A program made the position numbers and the translations under genes. Shown here piece after piece: positions 53,760-63,725 of a stretch of DNA of 64,000 nucleotides. This DNA comes from Rhodothermus bifroesti (GTDB lineage Bacteria; Bacteroidota; Rhodothermia; Rhodothermales; Rhodothermaceae), in contig NZ_JAGKTL010000003.1 in the NCBI RefSeq assembly GCF_017908595.1, positions 62,001 to 126,000 on the forward strand, given 5' to 3'. The notes beneath the pieces are model-generated. The model was not told the DNA's origin, made no database searches, and saw only the letters and a list, made by a program, of their open reading frames with translations. Every line of letters begins with the position of its first letter. Position 1 is the first letter of the stretch.

Positions 53760-56700
53760 ATGGTTCGTTTGACCTTGGCCCTGCTTACGGTTTGGAGCTT
53801 GCAGGTTACGTATGCGCAAACAGGCAGTCGTATTGAAGTGGCTCCAGGACTAGTACAGATTGCAGCCGATGGACAGTGTTCGCTGCTAGAGGCTTTGGTG
53901 AATGCCAACCAAGATGCCGCGGTGCATCCCGACTGTCAGGCAGGCAGTGGGGCTGATGTGGTTGTGTTGGCGCCAAGCGCACGCTACGTACTTACCGAGC
54001 CGTTTGCCTATGACAGTCTGCGTGGTGCAAGCGGCCTCCCGACATTGACCGGGGTGTTAACGATCGAGGGCCAAGGAGCAGTGTTGACGCGCGACAGCAC
54101 ATTGAGCTGCGAGCCAGCCCAGGCTTTTCGGATAGGCTACCTTGCTCCTGAGGCCCAAATGAGGCTATACGACCTAACCCTGCAGTACGGGTGTGGGCAA
54201 AGGGGAGGGGCGTTTTATGTGGATGCGGGGGCAGTGCTGCAAGCAGAGCGCGTGGTTTTCAGACAAAATTGGGCAGACCAAGGCGCAGCAGTGTACAATC
54301 GAGGCACGCTGCATTTGCTGGAGGCGCAAATCATACAAAATCGGGCTTCATATGGAAGCGCGATCTACAATGATGAAGCTACGGTCCAAATACAGCAAAG
54401 TTGGTTTGCCTCTAATGAAGACAACGCATTGTATAACAAAAGCGGAAACGTCTTTGTTGAGGCATCTACGTTTGAAGATAACGAGGGCTTTGATGGAGGT
54501 GCTTTGTATAACGACCAGGGGATGGCGAAGCTGCAGCAGGTTGTATTCCGAAATAATGATGCGCGTTTTTCAGGGGGGGCCATCTATAATAGTGGTGGCA
54601 TACTTGAGGTGATCCAATCTGAGTTTGAGGATAATGCATCTGAATATAGTGGTGGCGCCATCAAGAACCTCGGTGGTGCACTTACACTACAAGCCTGTAC
54701 GTTCCGTAACAACGATAGTGACTCCGACGGTGGAGCGATATCTGTGTATGAAGGACAGGTCTTAATAGAGCAGACGAACTTTATCGCGAACATTGCTGAG
54801 GACGCCGGGGGAGCAATTGACGCCTATCTTGGAGATTCGCTCATTGTTCGACAGAGTCGTTTTGAGCATAACCAATCAAATGATTATGGCGGGGCAATTT
54901 ATGGCCGCAACATACGTATAGAGCAAACTCTATTTGCTCATAATCAAAGCGGTGGGGGTGGGGCTATTGAAGGCGAGAACGTCTACATTCTAAACAGTAC
55001 GTTTTTAGGCAATCGCGCATTCGACGGTGATGGGGGAGCCCTATCACTAGATGGGCGCTCTCACTTAAGTTTTGTGACCATTGTGGACAATTCAGCCAGT
55101 AACAATGGCGACGGTATCGTTTATGAAGGATTGCTTCGGGTAGCTCATGTGTTGCTGGCTCGTAATGGAGAAAATTGCGCTAACGGAGGGGGCGAGCTTA
55201 CGATAGTAGGGCTCAGCTTTGCTGACGACGAGAGCTGTCCAGGATTCGTCCGGGTTGATGATGTAGGTCTGGCCGATTCGTTAGCTGTGGGGCTGCCTGT
55301 GGTTCCCCTGTTACCTACCAGTCCGGCTTTAGGCGCTGCTCCAGGCTGCTTAGACGCTACTGGCCGTCCGGTTACCACCGATGGCCGGGGAATGTCGCGC
55401 CCCCAGCCATCTATCGGGGGCTATTGTGATGCTGGTGCCTATGAAGCCGAAGCGGTGGTAGCTACGCCACTAGAGCCCGACACCGTATGGGTCAACTTCG
55501 GTAGTGTACCCTATCAGACGTCGGCAAGGCGAACGGTTGCGCTGACCAATCAGAGTAATGGGCCAGTCACACTCCAGCTTGCACTTTTGGGGTACCAAGT
55601 GGAAACAGAGGAGCTAACCTTAGACGAAACGGAAACAGGCAGTTGTCGTGATGGCTTGGTACTCAATGCAGGCGCGCAGTGCCAGCTGCACCTGGTCTTT
55701 CAGCCGCGGCGGGCGGGTTTGCGTCAAGCAGCCCTACGGGTACAAGTGGCCAATGCAGAGCCGCTTTATCTGATTGTGGTAGGTAACAGCGAGCTAGTGC
55801 GTACCTTTACGGTGAACGTGACGGAAGACTTGCCTGATGCTGATCCTGGTGACCTACAATGCGATGCCGACAGCACAACAGCAGGTGAGCAGTGCACGCT
55901 GCGGGCTGCTGTCATGGAAGCGAACCGGTGGCCTTATGGGATATTCCGCATCCTGCTTGCCGACACGGCTACATATCGTTTATCCTTGCCCGATGTAAAC
56001 TGGGAAGACACGTATCTAGCCCAAGAAGGCGCACTGACCATCGCGTCCAAAGTCAATATCGCTATTGAGGGCAACGGTGCGCTAATCACGCGCGCCGATA
56101 CTTCCTGCAACACCCAGGCCGCTAATCAGTATCCGCTCTTTGAGGTGGCCGGCGGGGCTGGACTGCAGCTTGTCAACCTGCAGCTAAGCAATGGATGCTA
56201 CACGGCTGTTTTTTCGCAAGGGCAGCTGCAGCTGCACTCGGTGGTGTTACGCAACAACTATAGCACATTTTCTTGGGCCGGTAGCGCATTAGATTTAGAC
56301 GAATGGACCTATCCTGCAGCAGCTATTCTGGAAGAGGTGGTGGTAGAAGAAAACCAGAGTGTGCCTGTCTGGCTTAAAGGAGGATTGTTGCATATTCAGC
56401 GCTCTGTGTTGCGCCGCAATAGCGATAGGCGCGTTTCAGGTTGGGCATTTTACGGTGGTGCCATTAGGGTTTCTGGGGGGCATCTTATGCTCGAAGCCAC
56501 CCATGTAGAGGGTAACTTTTCGGCTTCAGGTAGTGGTGGGGTGCATGTTACGGGGGGCAGGGTGGAAGTCAAGCAAAGCACGTTTACCCAGAACATGGGT
56601 AAATATGGGGGCGCCATTGCTATCAGTGCAGGAACGCTCGATATAGAGGCAAGCCATTTCGTGGCTAATGAAGCCGAGGAAGGTGGGGCCATTTGGGTGA

Positions 56701-57698
56701 GACAAGCGTGGGAAGAGAGGGTGAATGCTACCCTTAAGCAAAGCGTGCTGCGGAGCAATCGAGCAACGCGAGAAGGTGGGGGTGTCTGGGGCGGCTGGGG
56801 AGCACAGCTGACGCTACTGCAGAGTGCTGTAGTGGAAAATCAGGCTGGAGATGAAGGGGGTGGGGGCATCTATGTCGGTGGGGAAGAAATGCCAACCAAA
56901 CTGAACCTGATCAACGTAACCCTAAGCGGAAACTCCACAAGTGGTACGGGTGGCGGCATAGATGCAACCAGCTACGACCAGCTCAACTTGTCGTTTGTAA
57001 CCCTCACGCAAAACCAAGCGGCTCGAGGGGGAGGCATTTACTCGGACGGATTGGTGGGTGCTAAGCAACTTAAAGCGGTGCTACTGGTCGGCAACCATGC
57101 CCCGGAAGGTCCGGAGTGCTACGGCCAACTCACCTCAGCGGGATATAACGGTGTGGCCAATCTGGAGGACTGTGCACTGACAGCTATGCCCACCGATGTT
57201 ATCGGTCAACCACTTGAGCTGGCACCGCTAGATACGCTTACGTTTACGCACCCGCTCCTGGACGGCAGCTGGGCGCTAGACCGCGTGCCGGCCGAGGCCT
57301 GCGTGGACCTTTTCGGCGAGCCCGTTGGGAGCGATCAACGGGGCGTTACGCGCCCTCAGGGCACACATTGCGATATAGGCGCTTGGGAACGCATAGTGCC
57401 TGTGGCGAGCGAGCCAACGACGCGCTTACCGGAAATCATCACGCTAGCTGCACCCTACCCCAATCCTTTTCATCGTCGGGTGCAGGTACGTTTTGGTTTG
57501 CCTAAAGCGCAGCATGTGCGGTTGGTCGTGTACGATGTGCTAGGACGTGAAGTCGCACGCCTCCAGGAAGCCTTTTTGCCTGCCGGATGGCACGAGTTCA
57601 CCTGGGATGCACCACCGTTGGCTGGGGGCTTGTATTTTCTACAGCTTCAAGCCGGGTCAGTATATCAAACCCAAGCAATGCTAAAGCTTAGGGATTAA
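53760..57698 (+). CDS. Secreted beta-helix surface protein with CSLREA modules and T9SS sorting domain
   Basis: 1312 aa. Signal peptide (VRLTLALLTVWSLQVTYAQ) leads to a CSLREA-type module (about 38-60, CSLLEALVNANQDAAVHPDC). A first right-handed beta-helix (about 85-560) has many Gly-Gly-Ala-Ile/Leu-Tyr-Asn turns. An ASH/Hydin-like sandwich (about 570-675) is followed by a second CSLREA module (about 710-725, CTLRAAVMEANRW) and a second helix (about 730-1220). The C-terminus (about 1230-1312, YPNPFHRRVQVRFGLPKAQH, VYDVLGREVARL) is a type 9 secretion/cell-surface sorting domain. Likely an adhesin or cell-surface glycan-active protein. Base composition shifts toward A+T at 54.3-55.1 kb. Confidence 0.82.
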   Translation: MVRLTLALLTVWSLQVTYAQTGSRIEVAPGLVQIAADGQCSLLEALVNANQDAAVHPDCQAGSGADVVVLAPSARYVLTEPFAYDSLRGASGLPTLTGVLTIEGQGAVLTRDSTLSCEPAQAFRIGYLAPEAQMRLYDLTLQYGCGQRGGAFYVDAGAVLQAERVVFRQNWADQGAAVYNRGTLHLLEAQIIQNRASYGSAIYNDEATVQIQQSWFASNEDNALYNKSGNVFVEASTFEDNEGFDGGALYNDQGMAKLQQVVFRNNDARFSGGAIYNSGGILEVIQSEFEDNASEYSGGAIKNLGGALTLQACTFRNNDSDSDGGAISVYEGQVLIEQTNFIANIAEDAGGAIDAYLGDSLIVRQSRFEHNQSNDYGGAIYGRNIRIEQTLFAHNQSGGGGAIEGENVYILNSTFLGNRAFDGDGGALSLDGRSHLSFVTIVDNSASNNGDGIVYEGLLRVAHVLLARNGENCANGGGELTIVGLSFADDESCPGFVRVDDVGLADSLAVGLPVVPLLPTSPALGAAPGCLDATGRPVTTDGRGMSRPQPSIGGYCDAGAYEAEAVVATPLEPDTVWVNFGSVPYQTSARRTVALTNQSNGPVTLQLALLGYQVETEELTLDETETGSCRDGLVLNAGAQCQLHLVFQPRRAGLRQAALRVQVANAEPLYLIVVGNSELVRTFTVNVTEDLPDADPGDLQCDADSTTAGEQCTLRAAVMEANRWPYGIFRILLADTATYRLSLPDVNWEDTYLAQEGALTIASKVNIAIEGNGALITRADTSCNTQAANQYPLFEVAGGAGLQLVNLQLSNGCYTAVFSQGQLQLHSVVLRNNYSTFSWAGSALDLDEWTYPAAAILEEVVVEENQSVPVWLKGGLLHIQRSVLRRNSDRRVSGWAFYGGAIRVSGGHLMLEATHVEGNFSASGSGGVHVTGGRVEVKQSTFTQNMGKYGGAIAISAGTLDIEASHFVANEAEEGGAIWVRQAWEERVNATLKQSVLRSNRATREGGGVWGGWGAQLTLLQSAVVENQAGDEGGGGIYVGGEEMPTKLNLINVTLSGNSTSGTGGGIDATSYDQLNLSFVTLTQNQAARGGGIYSDGLVGAKQLKAVLLVGNHAPEGPECYGQLTSAGYNGVANLEDCALTAMPTDVIGQPLELAPLDTLTFTHPLLDGSWALDRVPAEACVDLFGEPVGSDQRGVTRPQGTHCDIGAWERIVPVASEPTTRLPEIITLAAPYPNPFHRRVQVRFGLPKAQHVRLVVYDVLGREVARLQEAFLPAGWHEFTWDAPPLAGGLYFLQLQAGSVYQTQAMLKLRD

Positions 57699-57730
57699 GC
57701 CAGGTGCACTGGCGTAGAACAAGCTCAATA

Positions 57731-57767
57731 AAAAACCGCACGCCTTGCACAAAGGCGTGCGGTTTTT
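57731..57767. terminator. Bidirectional terminator between surface-protein gene and tRNA-Ala
   Basis: 14-bp stem AAAAACCGCACGCC/GGCGTGCGGTTTTT around a 9-base loop, functional in both directions. It is the counterpart of the hairpin next to tRNA-Pro. Confidence 0.85.
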
Positions 57768-57772
57768 AGGCG

Positions 57773-57845
57773 TGGAGACAAGGGGATTCGAACCCCTGAC
57801 CTCTGCGGTGCGATCGCAGCGCTCTACCAACTGAGCTATGTCCCC
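57773..57845 (-). tRNA. tRNA-Ala (anticodon CGC)
   Basis: 73 nt on the minus strand. Acceptor GGGGACA/TGTCTCC contains the G3:U70 wobble that alanyl-tRNA synthetase recognises. Anticodon stem CTGCG/CGCAG with loop ATCGCAC gives anticodon CGC (reads GCG). T arm CAGGGGTTCGAATCCCCTTG is normal. Discriminator A; CCA is not encoded. Confidence 0.95.
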
Positions 57846-58091
57846 AGGAAGCAAGCGGTGAACGAGAAAGCGTCGTAGACGGTTCCGACGCCCTTCCGGG
57901 TTATGACTAAACCAAACCATTGCGTTTTCGGCTTTTTCACAACGAAAAGCCGAGCCTTTCCTTTAAGCGGAAAACAAAACCCTCGCCTTGGCAGTTCACT
58001 CTACCTACATAAGCCGGAGTGGAAAAGCACTGTTGAGAAGACCGGCCTTTAGTGTGTACTGGCTGCCAATGACCAATGCATTTGTGTAACC

Positions 58092-60839
58092 ATGAACCAG
58101 TCGACAGCAACTTCTCGCGATTTACTGGGCGCACGGGATACGTTTCATACTGGCCAGGGGACGGCTTACTTTTATCGCCTTGATCGATTGGAAAAATTGG
58201 GATTTTCGGGTATCGACCGTTTGCCCTTCTCTATCAAGATTCTCTTAGAAGGGCTTTTGCGCAACTGTGATGGCTATCTGGTGACGCAAGAAGACGTCGA
58301 GCGCCTGGCACGCTACAATCCTAAGGCCCCAGCTCCGGAGGAAATTCCGTTTATGCCTGCGCGGGTGCTGCTGCAGGACTTTACAGGCGTGCCAGCCGTG
58401 GTGGATTTGGCGGCCATGCGTTCGGCTATGGCCCGCCTAGGGGGCGACCCAGACGTGATCAACCCTAGGGTACCTGTACACCTGGTCATCGACCACTCCG
58501 TGCAGGTGGACTACTTTGGCATTCCTGAAGCGCTACGCCTAAATGCCGAACTGGAATTTCAGCGTAACCGCGAGCGCTACGAGTTTTTGCGTTGGGGGCA
58601 GCAGGCCTTTGAAAACTTCTCTGTGGTACCCCCTGCCAGTGGCATTTGCCATCAGGTCAACCTGGAGTACATCTCGCGCGTGGTCTGGAGCCGTCCGGCA
58701 GAAGATGGGGTGCCGGTAGCCTATCCGGACAGCCTGGTCGGCACCGACAGTCACACAACCATGGTCAATGGCTTGGGTGTACTTGGCTGGGGAGTAGGGG
58801 GTATTGAGGCCGAGGCTGTTATGCTGGGGCAACCGATCTACATGCTGATGCCCGAGGTGATCGGTTTTCGGCTTACCGGTGAGTTGGCCGAAGGTGCCAC
58901 CGCTACCGACTTGGTGCTTACCGTTACGCAGATGCTGCGTCAATATGGGGTGGTGGGGCGTTTTGTTGAGTTTTTCGGTCCCGGCCTGAGCAAACTTTCT
59001 GTGCCCGATCGGGCCACCATTGCCAACATGGCCCCCGAGTACGGGGCAACCATGGGCTTCTTCCCTGTGGACCAGGAGACCCTCGACTATCTGCGGCGCA
59101 CTGGCCGGCCACAAGAACTTGTGGACTTGGTCGAACGCTACACCAAAGCGCAAGGACTTTTCCGCACGGATGAGACGCCGGATCCTGAGTTTTTTGACGT
59201 AATCGAGCTAGACTTAGGCCAGGTCGTACCTAGCGTGGCTGGCCCGAAACGGCCGCAAGACCGCATCGAGCTTTCGGCGGTCAAAAAAGCCTTCCAGGTT
59301 GCGTTCTCCAGTCCCTCAGGCCCTAAAGGATTTGGCCGCAAGCCGGAAGAATTTACGCAGACCGTTACCTATCGGGACGAAAAAGGCAACGCGGTTCAGC
59401 TTCGACATGGCGACGTGGTCATTGCAGCGATTACAAGCTGCACAAACACCAGCAATCCCTCAGTCATGTTGGGAGCTGGGCTGCTGGCCAAAAAGGCTGT
59501 CGAGCGGGGTTTGAAAGTCCCACCGTATGTGAAGACCAGTTTGGCCCCCGGTTCCAAGGTGGTCACCGACTACCTGACGGCTGCTGGTTTGATGCCTTAT
59601 CTCGAACAGCTTGGCTTCGGATTGGTAGGCTATGGGTGCACCACATGCATTGGAAACTCGGGGCCGCTGCCAGAACCTGTTGCAAAAGCCATTAAAGAAG
59701 GCAATCTGGTCGTCGCTGGTGTGCTTTCGGGCAACCGGAACTTTGAAGGCCGTATCCACCCGCTTGTGCAGGCCAACTTCCTGGCGTCGCCTCCCCTGGT
59801 GATCGCCTATGCGCTGGCAGGTACGGTCAACCTCGATCTAACCAGCGAGCCCCTGGGCTCGGATCGGGAGGGCCGTCCGGTATACCTCAAAGACATTTGG
59901 CCGAGCAGCCAGGAAATCCTTGCGCTCATTAATGAGGTCATCAAGCCCGACATGTTCCGTAAAGAATACGAGGGCATTGAGACTTCAAATGAGATGTGGA
60001 ACCAGCTGCGCGTAGCTGGTGGGGCCATTTATGAATGGGATCCGGATTCGACCTACATCCAAGAGCCGCCTTTCTTTACTGACCTCACACCTGAGGTGCC
60101 TAAAATTCAACCCATTACGAGCGCGCGTGTGCTGGTGCGTGCTGGCGATTCGACAACCACCGACCATATTTCGCCGGCTGGCTCAATTCCTCCAGATAGC
60201 CCTGCTGGGCGCTACTTGATTGCTCGGGGTGTAAAGCCGATCGACTTCAACTCCTATGGCGCGCGGCGAGGCAATCACGAAGTGATGATGCGCGGCACGT
60301 TTGCGAACATTCGTTTTAAAAACCTGCTTGTTCCGGGTACTGAGGGCGGCATCACGCGCTACTTCCCTACGGGCGAGGTCATGTCGATCTACGATGCGGC
60401 CATGCGTTACAAAGAAGAAGGCATTCCGCTCATCGTCATCGGCGGAAAAGATTACGGCATGGGTTCCAGCCGCGACTGGGCCGCCAAAGGGACCGCACTT
60501 CTGGGGGTGCGGGCTGTACTAGCCGAAAGCTTTGAGCGTATCCACCGCTCGAACCTAATCGGTATGGGCGTGTTGCCGCTCCAGTTTAAAGAGGGGCAAA
60601 ATGCAGAAACGTTGGGGCTCGATGGCTCGGAAGTCTACGACATCCCTGTAACCAACGACGTCAAGCCGCGCCAGACGCTGACCGTCACGGCTACCAAAGC
60701 TGATGGTACGAAGGTCTCCTTTGAAGTATTGGTACGGCTCGATACCCCGGTAGAGGTCGAGTACTACCGTCACGGTGGCATTCTACACTACGTGCTGCGG
60801 GACTTTTTGCGCAGCCAGCCCGAACGCGTCGAAGTTTAA
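58092..60839 (+). CDS. acnA: Aconitate hydratase (AcnA/IRP1 type)
   Basis: 915 aa [4Fe-4S] enzyme that interconverts citrate and isocitrate in the TCA cycle. The cluster cysteines are C450 ([16 protein letters not shown]) and C516/C519 ([13 protein letters not shown]). The C-terminal swivel domain has [20 protein letters not shown] and [20 protein letters not shown]. The start is ATG 58092. Upstream (57846-58091) holds no gene and a short inverted-repeat-poor leader. The terminator is at 60859. Confidence 0.96.
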   Translation: MNQSTATSRDLLGARDTFHTGQGTAYFYRLDRLEKLGFSGIDRLPFSIKILLEGLLRNCDGYLVTQEDVERLARYNPKAPAPEEIPFMPARVLLQDFTGVPAVVDLAAMRSAMARLGGDPDVINPRVPVHLVIDHSVQVDYFGIPEALRLNAELEFQRNRERYEFLRWGQQAFENFSVVPPASGICHQVNLEYISRVVWSRPAEDGVPVAYPDSLVGTDSHTTMVNGLGVLGWGVGGIEAEAVMLGQPIYMLMPEVIGFRLTGELAEGATATDLVLTVTQMLRQYGVVGRFVEFFGPGLSKLSVPDRATIANMAPEYGATMGFFPVDQETLDYLRRTGRPQELVDLVERYTKAQGLFRTDETPDPEFFDVIELDLGQVVPSVAGPKRPQDRIELSAVKKAFQVAFSSPSGPKGFGRKPEEFTQTVTYRDEKGNAVQLRHGDVVIAAITSCTNTSNPSVMLGAGLLAKKAVERGLKVPPYVKTSLAPGSKVVTDYLTAAGLMPYLEQLGFGLVGYGCTTCIGNSGPLPEPVAKAIKEGNLVVAGVLSGNRNFEGRIHPLVQANFLASPPLVIAYALAGTVNLDLTSEPLGSDREGRPVYLKDIWPSSQEILALINEVIKPDMFRKEYEGIETSNEMWNQLRVAGGAIYEWDPDSTYIQEPPFFTDLTPEVPKIQPITSARVLVRAGDSTTTDHISPAGSIPPDSPAGRYLIARGVKPIDFNSYGARRGNHEVMMRGTFANIRFKNLLVPGTEGGITRYFPTGEVMSIYDAAMRYKEEGIPLIVIGGKDYGMGSSRDWAAKGTALLGVRAVLAESFERIHRSNLIGMGVLPLQFKEGQNAETLGLDGSEVYDIPVTNDVKPRQTLTVTATKADGTKVSFEVLVRLDTPVEVEYYRHGGILHYVLRDFLRSQPERVEV

Positions 60840-60855
60840 CCTGCTAGGGATCATT

Positions 60856-61701
60856 TCAGGGCCGTCTTCGCGAGTGAGGACGGCCCTTTTTTGTTGGCTG
60901 TGTTTGCCGTGCATTCCGGATGTGGGAACGTGAGGCACGCAGGACCGCTTTGGAGGGAAGCGTTGCCGGTTCGCACAGGTATACGCGAAATACGTCCAGT
61001 AACCGGTCGGCTTCGGCTGGCGTATAGAGGGGAGAGCGAGCCACGTAGAGCAGGTCAAAAGGGCCGTCTGTGTTGGCATAAACGGCTCCAGGTACCTCGC
61101 GGTAGGGTACAGGAGGTTCTACAGCGAGCGGCTGAAGCGTACGGCGCTGGCCAAACACTTCAGGAGGCAACGGCCCGTAATAGGGCAGGGTGATCCAGCC
61201 TTCTTTGTGGGCATTCAAGTGCACAATGCCTTGGGGTAGGTCTGCATGGCGGTCGGGATGGTAGACGTAGGTCAGCGCCCGAATCCAGCGGCAAGCGATG
61301 GCAAAAAGTAGATAATTGCCAGGGCCGAGGCCTTCGCGCCCGCCTACACGAGGAAATGCCCGATCTTTAAGCGGCTGACCCAATACTTCCGTCAAAACAT
61401 ACGGCACACTGGCATCACCATAGCCCAGGTCAGCATGGGCATCGAGGTGTACTACCTCAAAAGGGGGCACAAGTAGTCCCTGAGCGATGCGGATCCGCCA
61501 GTCGAAAAACACCTCGTGGTGTTCGTCTACGATTAAACCCGGGAGGGGCCGATCGCGCCGCAAGCCGCACTGTTTTTCGAGAAAGTTCTGCACGGCTTCG
61601 GGTGACCAAGGGCGCAGCGTTGGGTCTTCCGGGCGCCCAAAGCTAGGCCAAAAGCGTGTCGTGTTGAGAAAGAAATCCAGATCGATGTCCAAGATGCGCA
61701 T
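60856..61701 (-). CDS. UPF0489 family protein (arginase-like fold)
   Basis: 281 aa. RILDIDLDFFLN at the start and VVHLDAHADLGYGD (about 85-98) are the acidic and histidine motifs expected of a ureohydrolase/deacetylase-like metal site, which defines the UPF0489 group (eukaryotic relative C5orf22). The reaction is unknown. The last 11 codons (KKGRPHSRRRP) are encoded by the acnA terminator on the other strand, so the basic tail is probably a by-product. No signal peptide or membrane segment. Confidence 0.8.
   Translation of the reverse strand: MRILDIDLDFFLNTTRFWPSFGRPEDPTLRPWSPEAVQNFLEKQCGLRRDRPLPGLIVDEHHEVFFDWRIRIAQGLLVPPFEVVHLDAHADLGYGDASVPYVLTEVLGQPLKDRAFPRVGGREGLGPGNYLLFAIACRWIRALTYVYHPDRHADLPQGIVHLNAHKEGWITLPYYGPLPPEVFGQRRTLQPLAVEPPVPYREVPGAVYANTDGPFDLLYVARSPLYTPAEADRLLDVFRVYLCEPATLPSKAVLRASRSHIRNARQTQPTKKGRPHSRRRP
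60859..60892 (+). terminator. Rho-independent terminator after acnA, overlapping the opposite CDS end
   Basis: GGGCCGTC/GACGGCCC stem with a 12-base loop and a 6-T tail. It lies inside the last codons of the minus-strand UPF0489 gene. Confidence 0.85.
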
Positions 61702-61843
61702 AGTCTATTGCCACATCCTGGCCACGGGAAAGGGTGCATATTTTTTGCCGTTTACCTTTAGCGGGTTCCGTGTTCTAGATAGGGAATCTCCAAGGCCGCA
61801 AAAAGCGTTTGTTTTAAGAAGCAAGAGCGTAGAAAAGTGGCCT

Positions 61844-62134
61844 ATGCGCTACGATCTTATCGGTAAACGGGTACGGGTGTATTTGTACACGCGGGAAGGC
61901 TGGCTCTTGGGTAGCATCGAGGGACGCGTAGCCGACGTGGCCGCCGACGTTCCGGTGGGTAAGGATGCTTATGGCAACGAGATCAAAAAAGACCTGGCCT
62001 ATGTGGTAGACATCACCACAGGCGATCCGAACGTACCTTATCGAAATAGCGCCGGCGAGGAAAACGAAGGATGGTTTGCTATTCAGGATTTGGAAGTCAT
62101 CGAAGAGGAAAAACCACGCCTATTTGTAAACTAA
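61844..62134 (+). CDS. Hypothetical small protein (96 aa)
   Basis: MRYDLIGKRVRVYLYTREGW, then LLGSIEGRVADVAADVPVGK and DLAYVVDITTGDPNVPYRNS. It is strand-rich and looks like a small SH3-type or PRC-like beta barrel, acidic overall. The start at 61844 is where conserved-looking sequence begins; the frame is open upstream inside the antisense of the UPF0489 gene. Terminator at 62156. Family not recognised. Confidence 0.6.
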   Translation: MRYDLIGKRVRVYLYTREGWLLGSIEGRVADVAADVPVGKDAYGNEIKKDLAYVVDITTGDPNVPYRNSAGEENEGWFAIQDLEVIEEEKPRLFVN

Positions 62135-62155
62135 ACTTGCCGGGTTGCGTGTCCC

Positions 62156-62185
62156 AAGCCAGGGCTAGAAAGGCTCTGGCTTTTT
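62156..62185 (+). terminator. Rho-independent terminator after small hypothetical
   Basis: AAGCCAGGGC and GCTCTGGCTT pair with one G-U, followed by TTTTTA; it abuts the 3' end of the convergent flavoprotein gene. Confidence 0.65.
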
Positions 62186-63725
62186 ATACGGTTGTTTCAG
62201 GAACAATAAATCCACTCCGTTGCAATGCTGCCCATACTTCCTCGCGTGTGGCGGGAATCTTGTGACAGGCCGCTAGCACGTCCTCCGCTTGGGCTGGATA
62301 AAATCCGTGGCGGTCTTCTGTGAGCCCAGCCAAGTCAAAGGGCGCTAGGGTAGCGTTTAGCGTTTCTGGCGTAGGGGTGCATCCCTGCTCGATTTCTGCC
62401 AGTAGCGCTTCTTGTTGTTGGACAAACTCCTGGTGGTCGGAGAGTAGAAAGCCCGGAATGCCGGTTTCTTTTTCGAGTCGCAGGCGGGTTTCCCGGAAGC
62501 TGGCGGCAGCGAAGTAGAGCTTGGAAAGCCCAGCAAAGGCCTCGGGCTGATTGAGCACGCGCCATAGGCCACCGATGAGCCGAGCTGTGTGGTCGAATTC
62601 GTGCAACGTAATCGTCTGGTATTGCTCAAGGGCTTCGGTTGGTGGAGCGCCGTTGTATTGACACAGCAGCGTAGCTAAACGCCAAACGCCCAGCAGGGTC
62701 AGCGGAATGCCAGTAGAAAGCAAGGGATCGAGGATGCCCACGCTACTGGGTAGCAGTGCCCAGTGCCGGCCAATCAGTTGCCGAAAGCACTCCGGGCGCT
62801 CGGGCAGCATGCGAAGCGGGTAGAGCGGTTGGGCATGGGCAAGCAAGGCCTGAAGGGAAGGATACCGCGTCAGCAGCTGCCGCCAACATGCTTCAGGGTC
62901 CTGATCCGGTAGGCGATCGGTGCGCAAGGTAAAGCCTAGGCTGGTGATCCCGTTATCGAAATGCAGCACCCAGGCCCAGCCTTCTTCGAGCAAGTGGTGC
63001 ACTGCGGCGTCGTCAGGCATGTAGGGCCAGGCTTCCTGAGAAGAGGCTAGCCAGGCATCGGCGCGGGCAACCTGTCGAAAATGCGAAAAGATGGCCACAC
63101 GTTCTGGAAGGTAGGGATGCGGTTCAGGCCTGAAGCCCATCTGGCGGGCCAGCCAGGCATGGGCTCCTGTGGCATCCACCACAAAGCGCGCCTCGAGCGT
63201 TTCCAAGCCCTCGGGTCCCTTAACGTTAAGCTTCATGCCGCATGCTGTTTCCGTAGCGTGTAGCGGCATGGTGTTTTCCAGGTATACGACGCCTGCGCGA
63301 CAGGCTAAATCAACAAGGTGCTTATCGAAATCCGGCCGAAACCAGTGGGTGTCGGCAATGGCGTCATGCGGCGAGGCCGCCACAAGCAGATAAGCCCGCT
63401 GCCCATGCAATGTAGGCTTCCAGCCTTGTTCAGCTTGGTGCCAGAAGAACGTAAACCCCCGTTTTTTTCCTACAGGGAGTTCGGGATAATGGGCTTTCCA
63501 GGAACCATATTTTGAGAAAGGGAGCAGCTCCGGTACCTCAAACGTGCGTGCAATGCGCTCTAGGTATAAATTGGCCAGGGGCGTCGAAGACTCGCCGATC
63601 ACAAAGCGGGGGTGTCGGCCTTTTTCAATAAGCACGACCGAGAACCCCTGTCGCTCGAGGAGCAGGGCCAGTAAAGATCCGGCAAATCCGCTCCCTAAAA
63701 TGGCAAGGTCAAACTGTTTGCTCAT
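62184..63725 (-). CDS. FAD-dependent oxidoreductase, flavin-halogenase-like
   Basis: 513 aa from ATG 63725 (MSKQFDLAILGSGFAGSLLA), the start overlapping the upstream gene as ATGA. GSGFAGS (11-17) is the FAD dinucleotide loop, IEKGRHPRFVIGESSTPLAN (about 33-52) is the GESxxP segment of halogenases and geranylgeranyl-reductase-type proteins, and VDATGAHAWLARQMG the second FAD motif. GWAWVLHF in the middle is close to, but not, the WxWxIP motif of tryptophan halogenases. It may halogenate, hydroxylate or reduce a substrate I cannot name. The small zinc-ribbon gene upstream is translationally coupled. Confidence 0.75.
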   Translation of the reverse strand: MSKQFDLAILGSGFAGSLLALLLERQGFSVVLIEKGRHPRFVIGESSTPLANLYLERIARTFEVPELLPFSKYGSWKAHYPELPVGKKRGFTFFWHQAEQGWKPTLHGQRAYLLVAASPHDAIADTHWFRPDFDKHLVDLACRAGVVYLENTMPLHATETACGMKLNVKGPEGLETLEARFVVDATGAHAWLARQMGFRPEPHPYLPERVAIFSHFRQVARADAWLASSQEAWPYMPDDAAVHHLLEEGWAWVLHFDNGITSLGFTLRTDRLPDQDPEACWRQLLTRYPSLQALLAHAQPLYPLRMLPERPECFRQLIGRHWALLPSSVGILDPLLSTGIPLTLLGVWRLATLLCQYNGAPPTEALEQYQTITLHEFDHTARLIGGLWRVLNQPEAFAGLSKLYFAAASFRETRLRLEKETGIPGFLLSDHQEFVQQQEALLAEIEQGCTPTPETLNATLAPFDLAGLTEDRHGFYPAQAEDVLAACHKIPATREEVWAALQRSGFIVPETTV

